This document shows, piece by piece, positions 21,407 to 28,601 of a DNA stretch of 64,000 bases. Location of the stretch: positions 1 to 64,000 of the forward strand of contig NZ_QFWG01000001.1 in the NCBI RefSeq assembly GCF_003143995.1, written 5' to 3'. Origin of the DNA: Pseudoglutamicibacter cumminsii (GTDB taxonomy: Bacteria; Actinomycetota; Actinomycetes; Actinomycetales; Micrococcaceae). A program made the position numbers and the translations under genes. The notes under the pieces were generated by a model. That model ran no database searches and was not told where the DNA came from. It saw nothing but the letters and a program-made list of their open reading frames with translations. Numbering within the stretch: the first letter of the stretch is position 1; the number at the start of each line of letters is the position of its first letter.

Positions 21407-22912
21407 CTAGTCCTGGCTAGCTTCTTGGCTTGGGTCGTATTCGCCGGGTTTGAGGCCGGAGACGTCGATCTGATCGAGCGGGATGAGGCGGCCCTGTTTT
21501 GTGACGATGGCGTGGATGCCCCAGATCGCGAGGAAGATTGGCAGGCCGATGTAGGAAGAAAGTACGGCGCCGAGGTTGCCGTTCTGGATGGCTTCGAAGT
21601 TCTGGCCGATGATGACCACGAAGATGACGCTCAACCCGACGATCGGACCGAACGGGTAGAGCGGCGCCTTATACGGCAGTTCGGACAAGTCGTGGCCTTG
21701 CCTGATGAAGGCCCTGCGGAAGCGTAGGTGGCTCCACGAGATGCCTGCCCACACGGTGAAACCACACAGCGCGGAGATGTTGAGTAGCCACGTGTAGGCC
21801 TGGCCTTCGCCCATGAGGTGGGTTGTGAACGCGAAGCCGCCGATGGCCGCGGTGGTCAGCAGCGCCGGGACTGGGACGCGGCGCTTGGAGAGCCACGTGA
21901 AGATTTTCGGTGCACGGCCGGATTCCGCGAGCGCGTACAGCATGCGGGTTGAGGAGTAGAGGCCCGAGTTACCGGCCGAGAGGATCGCGGTGAGGATCAC
22001 GGCGTTCATGACACCGGCAGCGAGCGCAATGCCGGCGCGGTCGAACACGAGGGTGAATGGGGATGCCGTGATGTCTTCGTTGTTGGCGGCCGCGAGCAGG
22101 TTCGGGTCGGTGTAGGGGAGCAGGAAGCCGATCACGGCGATCGCCGCGATATAGAAGATCATGATGCGCCAGAACACGCCGCGGATGGCGCGCGGCATAT
22201 CGCGGCGTGGGTTTTCGGATTCGCCGGCGGCGACGCCCACGAGTTCGGTGCCTTGGAACGAGAAACCCGCGACCATGAACACGGCGATGGTGGACCACGG
22301 TCCGCCCACGAACGGAGCTTCGCCTGTGGTCCAGTTATGGAAGCCAGGGGATGGGCCGCCGATCACACCGATGATCATGAGCACGCCGAGCACGAGGAAC
22401 ACGATGACGGTCGCGACTTTGATGAGCGCGAACCAGAACTCGGATTCGCCGAAGGCGCGTGCCGAAAGTGCATTGATGGCGGTCAGTAACGCGAGGAACA
22501 CTGCGGCCCAGATCCACCCGGGCACATCAGGGAACCAGAACCGCATCACAAGCCCTGCAGCTACGAGTTCTGCCGCGAGTGTGATGGCCCAGTTGAACCA
22601 GTAGTTCCAGCCGGTTGCGAACCCGAATGAGGGGGACACGTAGCGGGACGCGTATACCTCGAAGGAGCCAGCTACGGGCAGGTGCGTGGACATCTCGCCG
22701 AGTGACTGCATGACCATGAGCACGACGAAGCCGATGAGCGCATAGGCTAGGAGCGCGCCGCCGGGGCCGGCTTGGGAGATGGTTGCGCCGGATGCGAGGA
22801 ATAGCCCGGTGCCGATCGCGCCGCCAATGGCGATCATGCGCATGTGGCGAGCATGCAGGCTCCGGTTGAGGTTGTCGGCAGCATCGTTGTGTGCGTGCTC
22901 GGTTTTGCTCAT
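21407..22912 (-). CDS. Amino acid permease, LysP-like
   Basis: A 501-residue, 12-helix APC-superfamily permease of the inner membrane. The first helix motif IGGAIGTGLFLASGATISQAG (split here as IGGAIGTGLF and ASGATISQAG) and GWNYWFNWA and PGWIWAAVF match LysP-type lysine permeases closely, so lysine/proton symport is the best guess; other basic amino acids remain possible. The leader of about 90 bases contains a near-perfect palindrome. No Shine-Dalgarno stronger than AGAAGG is seen before the ATG. Confidence 0.85.
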   Translation of the reverse strand: MSKTEHAHNDAADNLNRSLHARHMRMIAIGGAIGTGLFLASGATISQAGPGGALLAYALIGFVVLMVMQSLGEMSTHLPVAGSFEVYASRYVSPSFGFATGWNYWFNWAITLAAELVAAGLVMRFWFPDVPGWIWAAVFLALLTAINALSARAFGESEFWFALIKVATVIVFLVLGVLMIIGVIGGPSPGFHNWTTGEAPFVGGPWSTIAVFMVAGFSFQGTELVGVAAGESENPRRDMPRAIRGVFWRIMIFYIAAIAVIGFLLPYTDPNLLAAANNEDITASPFTLVFDRAGIALAAGVMNAVILTAILSAGNSGLYSSTRMLYALAESGRAPKIFTWLSKRRVPVPALLTTAAIGGFAFTTHLMGEGQAYTWLLNISALCGFTVWAGISWSHLRFRRAFIRQGHDLSELPYKAPLYPFGPIVGLSVIFVVIIGQNFEAIQNGNLGAVLSSYIGLPIFLAIWGIHAIVTKQGRLIPLDQIDVSGLKPGEYDPSQEASQD

Positions 22913-22939
22913 GGGTAGACCTTCTATTAGTCAGGGTGA

Positions 22940-22963
22940 CACGTGACGTTGAAACGTCATGTG
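22940..22963 (-). promoter_or_regulatory. Palindromic operator in the permease leader
   Basis: CACGTGACGTT and AACGTCATGTG flank a central GA; the arms pair with one mismatch, and the inner TGACGTT/AACGTCA is perfect. On the minus strand it lies downstream of a TATAGA -10-like hexamer (complement of 22981-22986 region) and about 28 bases before the permease start, where a bound repressor would block transcription. Confidence 0.5.
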
Positions 22964-23115
22964 CGCTGACGTTACCCGTTTCTATAAGCAAATGGTGAGA
23001 CATACGTAAAAAAGACGTTAGTTTTGATGCGCGCGAAAGGTAAGTCTCAAACTCTGCCCACACATATCCGGATGTCAAGCGCTCAACAAGGTGGATACAA
23101 GGGCGCGTGATGTAT

Positions 23116-23133
23116 GTTCACACGGCTGTGAAC
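23116..23133. promoter_or_regulatory. Palindrome GTTCACA-CGGC-TGTGAAC
   Basis: Perfect 7-bp inverted repeat upstream of the NYN gene. Its half-site TGTGAAC recurs in the two direct repeats at 23203 and 23230, so one protein may bind all three. Confidence 0.5.
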
Positions 23134-23203
23134 GTTGCTCTCAAGCGCTGAAGGCCGGCCGGGCTCCCCCTAAATTACGGGCTTTTCAAAGAATATTAAG
23201 TTT

Positions 23204-23247
23204 GTGAACGTAGGTGAGTTGACATTAGTTGTGAATGTAGGTACAGT
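23204..23247 (+). promoter_or_regulatory. Promoter with direct-repeat operators for the NYN cassette
   Basis: TTGACA (23219-23224), 17-bp spacer, TACAGT (23242-23247): a near-consensus promoter. GTGAACGTAGG (23204-23214) precedes the -35 and GTGAATGTAGG (23231-23241) fills the spacer, 27 bases apart. A factor binding the second copy would occlude RNA polymerase. The start point would be near 23254. Confidence 0.6.
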
Positions 23248-23291
23248 TCTAACTAACGCAAGCATCATTCATGTTGAAAGGTCTTCATGTT

Positions 23292-23846
23292 ATGGAAACG
23301 CTCCGAATGGCCAAGCCGCTTCAGTCCAGTGCCACCGCCCGCCGCTTGATTCTCGTGGACATCGAGAACTTCAACGGTCTTCCAGTCCAGAGCTCGAAGC
23401 AGGCCGAGTGGTGCAAGGCAATGCTCACCAACTGGCTCGACATCAAAGAAGGCGAGATCGTCGTTGTCGCAGTAGACGGCAGTGGCATCCTGGCTGTGAA
23501 CGCAGCTTGGACTGGTGTGCGCTTGTGTATGGGGAAGGGAGAGGACGGGGCGGATCTCGTCTTGATCGAAGAGATCAAACGAATGAACCCAGGGCGATTC
23601 ACTGAAATTGCGCTCGTTTCAGGAGACGGGATCTTCGCCGAGTCAGTTGCCCGTGCTGCGGCACTTGGGTTACCTACCAAGGTTTATAGCCATCGTTCCC
23701 AGCTCTCCAAGCGGCTCCAGCTTGCCGCTACGGAGGTCCACCTTTCGCAAGACTTCTTTGTAAACAACGATGCTGTGGCGGCAGACGCTACAGCGGTAGA
23801 AGACAACGTTATTCAGCTTTATCCACACATCAAGGAGACGGCATAA
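23292..23846 (+). CDS. NYN/PIN-like domain nuclease
   Basis: A 184-residue protein of the NYN (PIN-like, LabA/N4BP1) nuclease fold. Acidic residues expected to bind metal are visible: D23 and N26 in LVDIENFNG, the D-rich GKGEDGADLVL block, and D of LVSGDGIFAE, followed by the usual SVARAAALGLPTKVYS strand-helix. Families with this fold are mostly RNases. The start at 23292 has GAAAGG 11 bases upstream; an ATG at 23271 lacks a ribosome site. Its stop codon directly abuts the ATG of the methylase-like gene, so the two are translated together. The last 30 residues are variable. Role in this cassette is inferred: the effector nuclease. Confidence 0.8.
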   Translation: METLRMAKPLQSSATARRLILVDIENFNGLPVQSSKQAEWCKAMLTNWLDIKEGEIVVVAVDGSGILAVNAAWTGVRLCMGKGEDGADLVLIEEIKRMNPGRFTEIALVSGDGIFAESVARAAALGLPTKVYSHRSQLSKRLQLAATEVHLSQDFFVNNDAVAADATAVEDNVIQLYPHIKETA

Positions 23847-25778
23847 ATGGGTGCCACCACCGGACATCTCACCCTCAAGGACATCGCGGAGCTGGCTCAG
23901 GTCAGCCGGCCAGCTGTCAGCAACTGGCGTGCGCGTTACAGCGATTTCCCTCAGCCTGTTGAGGAATCCACGCCTCGGAAACCACTCTTCGAATCAGCTG
24001 CTGTTGTTGATTGGCTGAAGCGCAACGGTTTCTTCCCTGAAGATGCCGAGAACGAATTGCGGCTCACTGCCCTCTGGGCCGTGGCGAATCTGCTGCGTAA
24101 TGAGCTCGATGTCGATGACATTCCACTTGTGATGCTCACGCTACTGGCCCTAGATAAGGACGCGAACTTTAGCGTCTCGAGTGAGTATGAAGAGCTGAAA
24201 GCAAGCATCAGCGGCGAAACGCTGAAAGAAGTTCAGCAAGGAATAGCTTCGTTGAAGCTGGAAGATTACGGTAAAGCCGCGCAGCTCGTGGTGGATCGGT
24301 TCCTGGGCATCGGTTCGCGAGGAGCCCGTAGCCAGTATGGTACGAGCACCTCGTTGTCGAGTGCCACTGTTGTTGCGGCTGCCTCCACTACCTTGGACGA
24401 CGTCGGCACTATTTTGGATCCGGCGTGCGGCATCGCTGCAACACTGGTTGGTGTGGGGCGTCAAGTTCCTGAGGCTCAGCTCATTGGCGTAGAACTTGAA
24501 CCGCACATCGCGAGTTTGGCGCAGCTACTTGTTTATCTCACTGGATACGAAGCGAACATCGAAGTAGGGGACTCGCTTGGTGGCGACCCATTTTTTGATC
24601 GCAAGGTAGACCTGATCGTGTGCGAGCCTCCCCTCGGGATGCGAGCCACGCGTTCAGCCGGCGATGCTTTGCGCGGTGCGTCCCCGAATGCATCCCTTGA
24701 AGATCTGTTCCTGTTGTACGCGTCTTCGCATTTAGGGACTGGCGCGCGAGCATATGTGATGGCCAGCGAATATACGACGTTTGGTACGCGGTTCAAGGAT
24801 CAACGGCAGCGCCTTGTCGCCGATGGTCGTGTTGAGGCGATCGTGGGTTTGCCGGTTGGTTTGTTCTCGTCGTCTCGGTTGCCTGCTGCGCTCTGGGTTT
24901 TGAGTTCAGAGCCGGTCAAGGAGCCGCTCCTGATCGATGCGTCTGCTGCACGTCCGAAGTCCGTCCCTGGTCGGATTGCTGAATGGCTTACTGTCGCACG
25001 CAACGGCGAAGCCACGGATGTTCCGTACAAGACGGTGTCGTTGGCGGATGTTGTGACTCATGATGGTTCGCTACATCCGGCGACGCATCTCAAAGAACCT
25101 CTTGATAGCGCAGAAGTGGCACCTGTTTTTGATGCTGCTCTTGAATCTCTTCGAGCAGGGGTGAAGGGGGTTGCGCGGATCAACCTGCCAAGCACCACTT
25201 CCGCCGCCATCACGCCGGCTGAATCTTCGACTGCTCTAGGAGACCTTGTTCGTGCGGGGCATTTCGAATGGTTCGCGGGTCGCTACCGTGCTGATGAGGA
25301 TCTCATCGATGAGGAACATGCCGGTAAGGAGAGCGGGTCTGGTGTGGCTCGCATCGTTTCCTTGCGTAGGGACTCGAAGCCTGCATTCGTTGGCGAGTTC
25401 GAAGCGAAGCACGTCTTGCATTCGGCTGACATTGTTGTGCCACGCATCAGCAAACAGGAAGCCTGGGTGTTCAAGGAGGACGGCCACACGTGGGTGCCGT
25501 CCGGCCATGTCGCGGTGCTTCGCCCTGTCTCAGGTGAATATGACTCGGACTTTATTGCGGCGTGCCTCAACGCGCCAGTCAATATCGACACTCGAGGCAT
25601 GGTGCCACGTCGGGTCCCGCTGCTTCGAGCTGTGATCGCTGACCTGAACCCTGAACAAAGGGCGATCGCGGCTGAACTGTCACGTTCGCTGGCTGAGGCT
25701 CGGGAGTCGGCGCGTGAACTTGAGCGCGAGGCTCTAGAAACGAGTGATGCATTCCTCAACCTCATTTTCGCTAACTAG
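23847..25778 (+). CDS. HTH / N6-methylase-like / specificity-like fusion with degenerate catalytic motif
   Basis: A 643-residue protein in three parts. Residues about 6-65 are a helix-turn-helix (LKDIAELAQVSRPAVSNW) with a following LFESAAVVDWL wing. Residues about 150-400 resemble type I (HsdM-like) N6-adenine methylases: motif I is DPACGIAA (191-198), the acidic VELE follows, and motif IV, normally NPPF/Y, reads CEPP (259-262), so the catalytic asparagine is replaced. Residues about 450-643 resemble one half of an HsdS specificity subunit (target recognition domain, then a helical tail). No HsdR is nearby. It most likely binds DNA, and perhaps SAM, without methylating; this is inference. 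Starts on the base after the NYN stop codon. Confidence 0.78.
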   Translation: MGATTGHLTLKDIAELAQVSRPAVSNWRARYSDFPQPVEESTPRKPLFESAAVVDWLKRNGFFPEDAENELRLTALWAVANLLRNELDVDDIPLVMLTLLALDKDANFSVSSEYEELKASISGETLKEVQQGIASLKLEDYGKAAQLVVDRFLGIGSRGARSQYGTSTSLSSATVVAAASTTLDDVGTILDPACGIAATLVGVGRQVPEAQLIGVELEPHIASLAQLLVYLTGYEANIEVGDSLGGDPFFDRKVDLIVCEPPLGMRATRSAGDALRGASPNASLEDLFLLYASSHLGTGARAYVMASEYTTFGTRFKDQRQRLVADGRVEAIVGLPVGLFSSSRLPAALWVLSSEPVKEPLLIDASAARPKSVPGRIAEWLTVARNGEATDVPYKTVSLADVVTHDGSLHPATHLKEPLDSAEVAPVFDAALESLRAGVKGVARINLPSTTSAAITPAESSTALGDLVRAGHFEWFAGRYRADEDLIDEEHAGKESGSGVARIVSLRRDSKPAFVGEFEAKHVLHSADIVVPRISKQEAWVFKEDGHTWVPSGHVAVLRPVSGEYDSDFIAACLNAPVNIDTRGMVPRRVPLLRAVIADLNPEQRAIAAELSRSLAEARESARELEREALETSDAFLNLIFAN

Positions 25779-25798
25779 GGACGCTGTTGCTCTAGCCG

Positions 25799-25838
25799 TT
25801 GCCGCTCTTTGGTGGATACGTTCGCCAAAGAGCGGCAA
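25799..25838 (+). terminator. Terminator of the NYN cassette
   Basis: A perfect 14-bp stem (TTGCCGCTCTTTGG at 25799-25812 with its complement at 25825-25838) and a 12-nt loop, 20 bases after the methylase-like stop. There is no long U-tract. Confidence 0.7.
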
Positions 25839-25950
25839 CAATAGAGATATCTATGTTGATTCAAAGATAGGATTAACGTCGCACATATATTGAAGTGACG
25901 TGCATCAGTCCGGGTTGCGGAAAGAGGCTGAAGGTTTGGAAAAGATAGCG

Positions 25951-26673
25951 GTGGCCAGGAAATGGTTCGTAGAGGCTCGAACTGCAAAGGCTGCGGCGGC
26001 GGTCAGCCTGGTGGTCGGGTTGGGGCTTGCAGGTTGTGGTAGTTCCTCGGAGTCGGCGAAGGGAACGACGCCTTCCGAGTATTCCGAGCAGTCAGGCGGC
26101 GCAGATTCGGCTGCGCCGTCGAAATCGGTCAGTTCATCGGATTCAGCTGCGCCGTCAGAATCGGCTGTGCCGTCTGAGACTAGTGCAGGAACCCAGCCAG
26201 GCACGAGCTCCAGTAAGCCTCAGAAGAGCACAAACAAGCCTGAGAAGAGCGCGAGCAAGCCGAAGGTCAACCGCAAGAAATTTGGCGCGAACACGGTGGT
26301 CATGGAAGGCACCGTGCGGATTATGTCCAACCGAGAACTTATTGACGGGCCGATGAAGAAGGATCTCAATGGGTGGGTGCCGGTTGAGGCCGATCAAATG
26401 ACGGACCGCTATCCGATCCTGGTTCTCGACAAACCAACCAAGCTGACGGGGCATCAAGCTGACCCTGAGCCACGCACTGAGACTGTGAAGTATGTTTCGC
26501 TGGGGCATTCAAGCCCTGAATGGGCCAACCTGAATGTGTGGAAGCGGTACGACGGCAAGCGCGTCGTTGTCGTAGCTAATCAGGATGATTTTGGGTGGCC
26601 TTCCGATGTTTCGATGCCGCTCGGCTGGCTGCGGTTCGCTGGGCACGAAACCGCGGACATCATCGTCCGCTGA
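25951..26673 (+). CDS. Secreted lipoprotein, function unknown
   Basis: A 240-residue lipoprotein. A basic n-region (ARKWFVEARTAK) and hydrophobic stretch lead to lipobox LAGC with the lipidated cysteine at residue 29. Residues about 32-110 are low-complexity S/A/P/K (repeated DSAAPS and KPEKS units), a typical wall-spanning linker. The folded C-terminal domain (about 120-240) is not recognised. Three starts are possible (GTG 25900, TTG 25936, GTG 25951); 25951 gives the most normal signal peptide. Convergent with another lipoprotein gene. Confidence 0.75.
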   Translation: MARKWFVEARTAKAAAAVSLVVGLGLAGCGSSSESAKGTTPSEYSEQSGGADSAAPSKSVSSSDSAAPSESAVPSETSAGTQPGTSSSKPQKSTNKPEKSASKPKVNRKKFGANTVVMEGTVRIMSNRELIDGPMKKDLNGWVPVEADQMTDRYPILVLDKPTKLTGHQADPEPRTETVKYVSLGHSSPEWANLNVWKRYDGKRVVVVANQDDFGWPSDVSMPLGWLRFAGHETADIIVR

Positions 26674-26691
26674 GCCCACGCCTAGCTGGGC

Positions 26692-27129
26692 CTACTGTTC
26701 GACGTAGGTGCACAGGGCGCGACCAGGCTTGACGTTGTCCTGCTGCTCCGAGACGACCTTGCCGTTGATGAGGATCGTGCATTTCGCGGCGAGGTGCGCG
26801 CCTTGTGGGACGTCGAAGCTCACGCGCACGTCGGAGAGGTCGTTGCTTTCGCGCTTCACAACGAGCGGTTCGCTGGTTGCGGTGTCGAGCTTCCCGTGTT
26901 CGCCGCCGATTGCTGGGCCGAGCTTCCAATCCATCGAGGTGAGATCAGCCGGATTGGTTGTGCTGGTTTGAGGTTGGGTTCCGGTCTCCACGGCGACGCC
27001 GCGGAACTCCACCTCGACCGTTTCGGCCCCGCAACCGGCGAGCCCCACTCCGATCAACGCTGTCGCGAGGCCTGCGCCGAGCATCTTGGGTAGGCGACGT
27101 GCAGGTTTTGAAGCGTGACGGGTGAACAT
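26692..27129 (-). CDS. Small secreted lipoprotein, function unknown
   Basis: A 145-residue lipoprotein with signal peptide and lipobox LAGC at about residue 33. Two cysteines in the mature part (AAKCTIL and RALCTYV) may form a disulfide in a beta-rich domain. The pattern of a short beta protein with these cysteines is seen in several actinobacterial lipoproteins of unknown role. AAAGG lies five bases before the ATG. Stops 18 bp from the convergent lipoprotein gene. Confidence 0.78.
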   Translation of the reverse strand: MFTRHASKPARRLPKMLGAGLATALIGVGLAGCGAETVEVEFRGVAVETGTQPQTSTTNPADLTSMDWKLGPAIGGEHGKLDTATSEPLVVKRESNDLSDVRVSFDVPQGAHLAAKCTILINGKVVSEQQDNVKPGRALCTYVEQ

Positions 27130-27322
27130 ACGGGCCTTTCATTCTTTCGCGATCCGCGCTCGATCCGTGGTTGGTGCGCGGTGGTGATCGTGCCCATTGT
27201 CTCATCTGCTGATCAGCCGCGCGGGACCGCCACTAATTGGTCGCTTAAACCGGGCATAGTGTACGGTTGATCGGAGTCTGTCCACTCATTTTGGGCAGAG
27301 CCGTCCAGCCATGGACAGGTAT

Positions 27323-27399
27323 CGGGCTATGGCGCAGCTTGGTAGCGCGCTTGTCTGGGGGACAAGAGGTCGTCGGTTCAAATCCGGCTAGCCCGACCA
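27323..27399 (+). tRNA. tRNA-Pro (anticodon GGG)
   Basis: Acceptor stem CGGGCTA/TAGCCCG is perfect, the D-arm is GCGCAGCTTGGTAGCGC, the anticodon stem CTTGT/ACAAG encloses loop CTGGGGG giving anticodon GGG, the T-arm contains GGTTCAAATCC, and CCA is encoded at 27397-27399. Confidence 0.95.
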
Positions 27400-27409
27400 C
27401 GATAAATAC

Positions 27410-27449
27410 CACTGGCGGGGTTGCAACAGTTGTTGTTGCACCGCCAGTG
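27410..27449 (+). terminator. tRNA-Pro terminator
   Basis: CACTGGCGG...TGCAAC pairs with GTTGCA-CCGCCAGTG through a 3-nt bulge, and is followed by TTCTCTCT. Confidence 0.7.
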
Positions 27450-27483
27450 TTCTCTCTGGCACAGTTTTATCTAGCTGTGCTCA

Positions 27484-28068
27484 CTAGAACTGGTAGTCGG
27501 TTACGTCAGTTGGTAGGAACAGAACGCCGACGACCGTTCCGTCGCGGCTGATCGCAATGCGGGAGACGAGCTCGCCAGCTTCGTGCCGCAGTGTCGAGGC
27601 GACCACGGCGGTACCGACATTTTTTGTGGTGAGCGTGTCAACCGCGTCGGTCTCGGGGTTGCCTTTGATGGGGACGACTGTCTGATCGGTGATCTCTTGT
27701 AGCTCGCCGAGGTCGGTGAGGATCTCCGTCCATACCTGCGAGATGACGCTCCAGGGGAGGTCGTCACGGACCCCTGGGTCGAGCATGGCGATGGTTTCGC
27801 TTTCTTCGCCGCGTGCGATGTGGCGGATGAGTTGGTCTGAAACGTCAGGGAGGTGCGTGGTTGGTTTCGGGGCCATGGTTTCTCCTGTGAATGGATTGCG
27901 TACCGTGCCGAACCGTTTGAAAGCTGCTTGCCGTGAGACGTTGAGTGCTTTCCCGATGTCTGCCCATGAGTGGCCCGCGGTGCGAGCTTGGGCCACGGCG
28001 TCTTCTAGCTGGTGTTCGGCGAGGCTGACTGCCTGCATGCAGTGGTGGATATGCGTCAATGGATCCAT
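27484..28068 (-). CDS. HTH-domain regulator with C-terminal DUF3887-like domain
   Basis: A 194-residue protein. The N-terminal 55 residues hold a helix-turn-helix (GHSWADIGKALNVSRQAAFKRFG), typical of actinobacterial small HTH regulators. After a short linker the C-terminal domain (about residues 75-194, QLIRHIARGEESETIAML...) resembles NTF2-like DUF3887 domains that may sense a ligand. The gene is divergent from a small membrane protein and two 17-bp palindromes lie between them, so autoregulation is likely. Confidence 0.78.
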   Translation of the reverse strand: MDPLTHIHHCMQAVSLAEHQLEDAVAQARTAGHSWADIGKALNVSRQAAFKRFGTVRNPFTGETMAPKPTTHLPDVSDQLIRHIARGEESETIAMLDPGVRDDLPWSVISQVWTEILTDLGELQEITDQTVVPIKGNPETDAVDTLTTKNVGTAVVASTLRHEAGELVSRIAISRDGTVVGVLFLPTDVTDYQF

Positions 28069-28076
28069 GTATGTAA

Positions 28077-28116
28077 GTCAACCTTAGGTTGACACTCATG
28101 TCAACTCAGGGTTGAC
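28077..28116. promoter_or_regulatory. Tandem 17-bp palindromic operators
   Basis: GTCAACCTTAGGTTGAC (28077-28093) and GTCAACTCAGGGTTGAC (28100-28116), centres 23 bp apart, in the 67-bp region between the HTH gene and the small membrane gene. They contain TTGAC elements on both strands, so they overlap the likely promoters. Confidence 0.75.
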
Positions 28117-28135
28117 GTAGGTGTAAAATTGAAGC

Positions 28136-28360
28136 ATGACCGAGAAGAAGAAGCGCTTCGATCTCCCGAAGCCGCTATCCCTCGCTTTCACTATCGCTAT
28201 CTTTCTTGTGATACCGATTCCTGCCGCGATCTATTTCGGCGGTGTTGACTGGTTGACTCAGGGACCGCAGGCTGGGTTGAAAGAGTTTCTCATCACCTAC
28301 GTTCTGAGCCTCGTGGTGCTACTCGTGAGCCTTGGTTTTACTGTTTTTCGCGGCCGCTAA
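28136..28360 (+). CDS. Small two-helix membrane protein
   Basis: A 74-residue protein with a basic start (MTEKKKRFDLPKPL) and two hydrophobic segments (about residues 15-35 and 50-70), ending in FRGR. The ATG lies 6 bases after a TAAAAT -10 (28124-28129), so the message is probably leaderless. Presumed target of the divergent HTH regulator. No known family recognised. Confidence 0.72.
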   Translation: MTEKKKRFDLPKPLSLAFTIAIFLVIPIPAAIYFGGVDWLTQGPQAGLKEFLITYVLSLVVLLVSLGFTVFRGR

Positions 28361-28601
28361 AAGAAGAATGACAAGGGAGCTCATTAGGCGCTGAGGTTGC
28401 AGGGTAACTTCTACTTCTGAACCAGGGGCCTCAGGTAGATCCCGGCTGGTTTGTGGTGTCGGTTTTACAATCGGTGCCGGTGTCCGCCGCCGCACTCGCC
28501 GAGTGAAGTTGACCACGCTCTCGGTGGCATTAGGCAACAAAGAACAAGCTAAGCCCGTATTTCTGGGTTCCTTGCAAAGACCCATCGGGTAACTTTTATC
28601 T
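28361..28601. other. Intergenic region upstream of the MFS gene
   Basis: About 240 bases with no supported gene. A small CCCG/CGGG pairing lies at 28553-28589 just before the efflux gene. A minus-strand frame at 28319-28621 has no ribosome site or recognisable protein. Confidence 0.5.

Noticed and set aside
23819-23827. DnaA box TTATCCACA at the end of the NYN gene
   Set aside because: A single exact match inside coding sequence; similar to the one at 6582 and expected now and then by chance.
23292-25778. Ordinary type I restriction-modification system
   Set aside because: No HsdR helicase-nuclease, the methylase motif IV lacks its asparagine, and a NYN nuclease takes the adjacent place.
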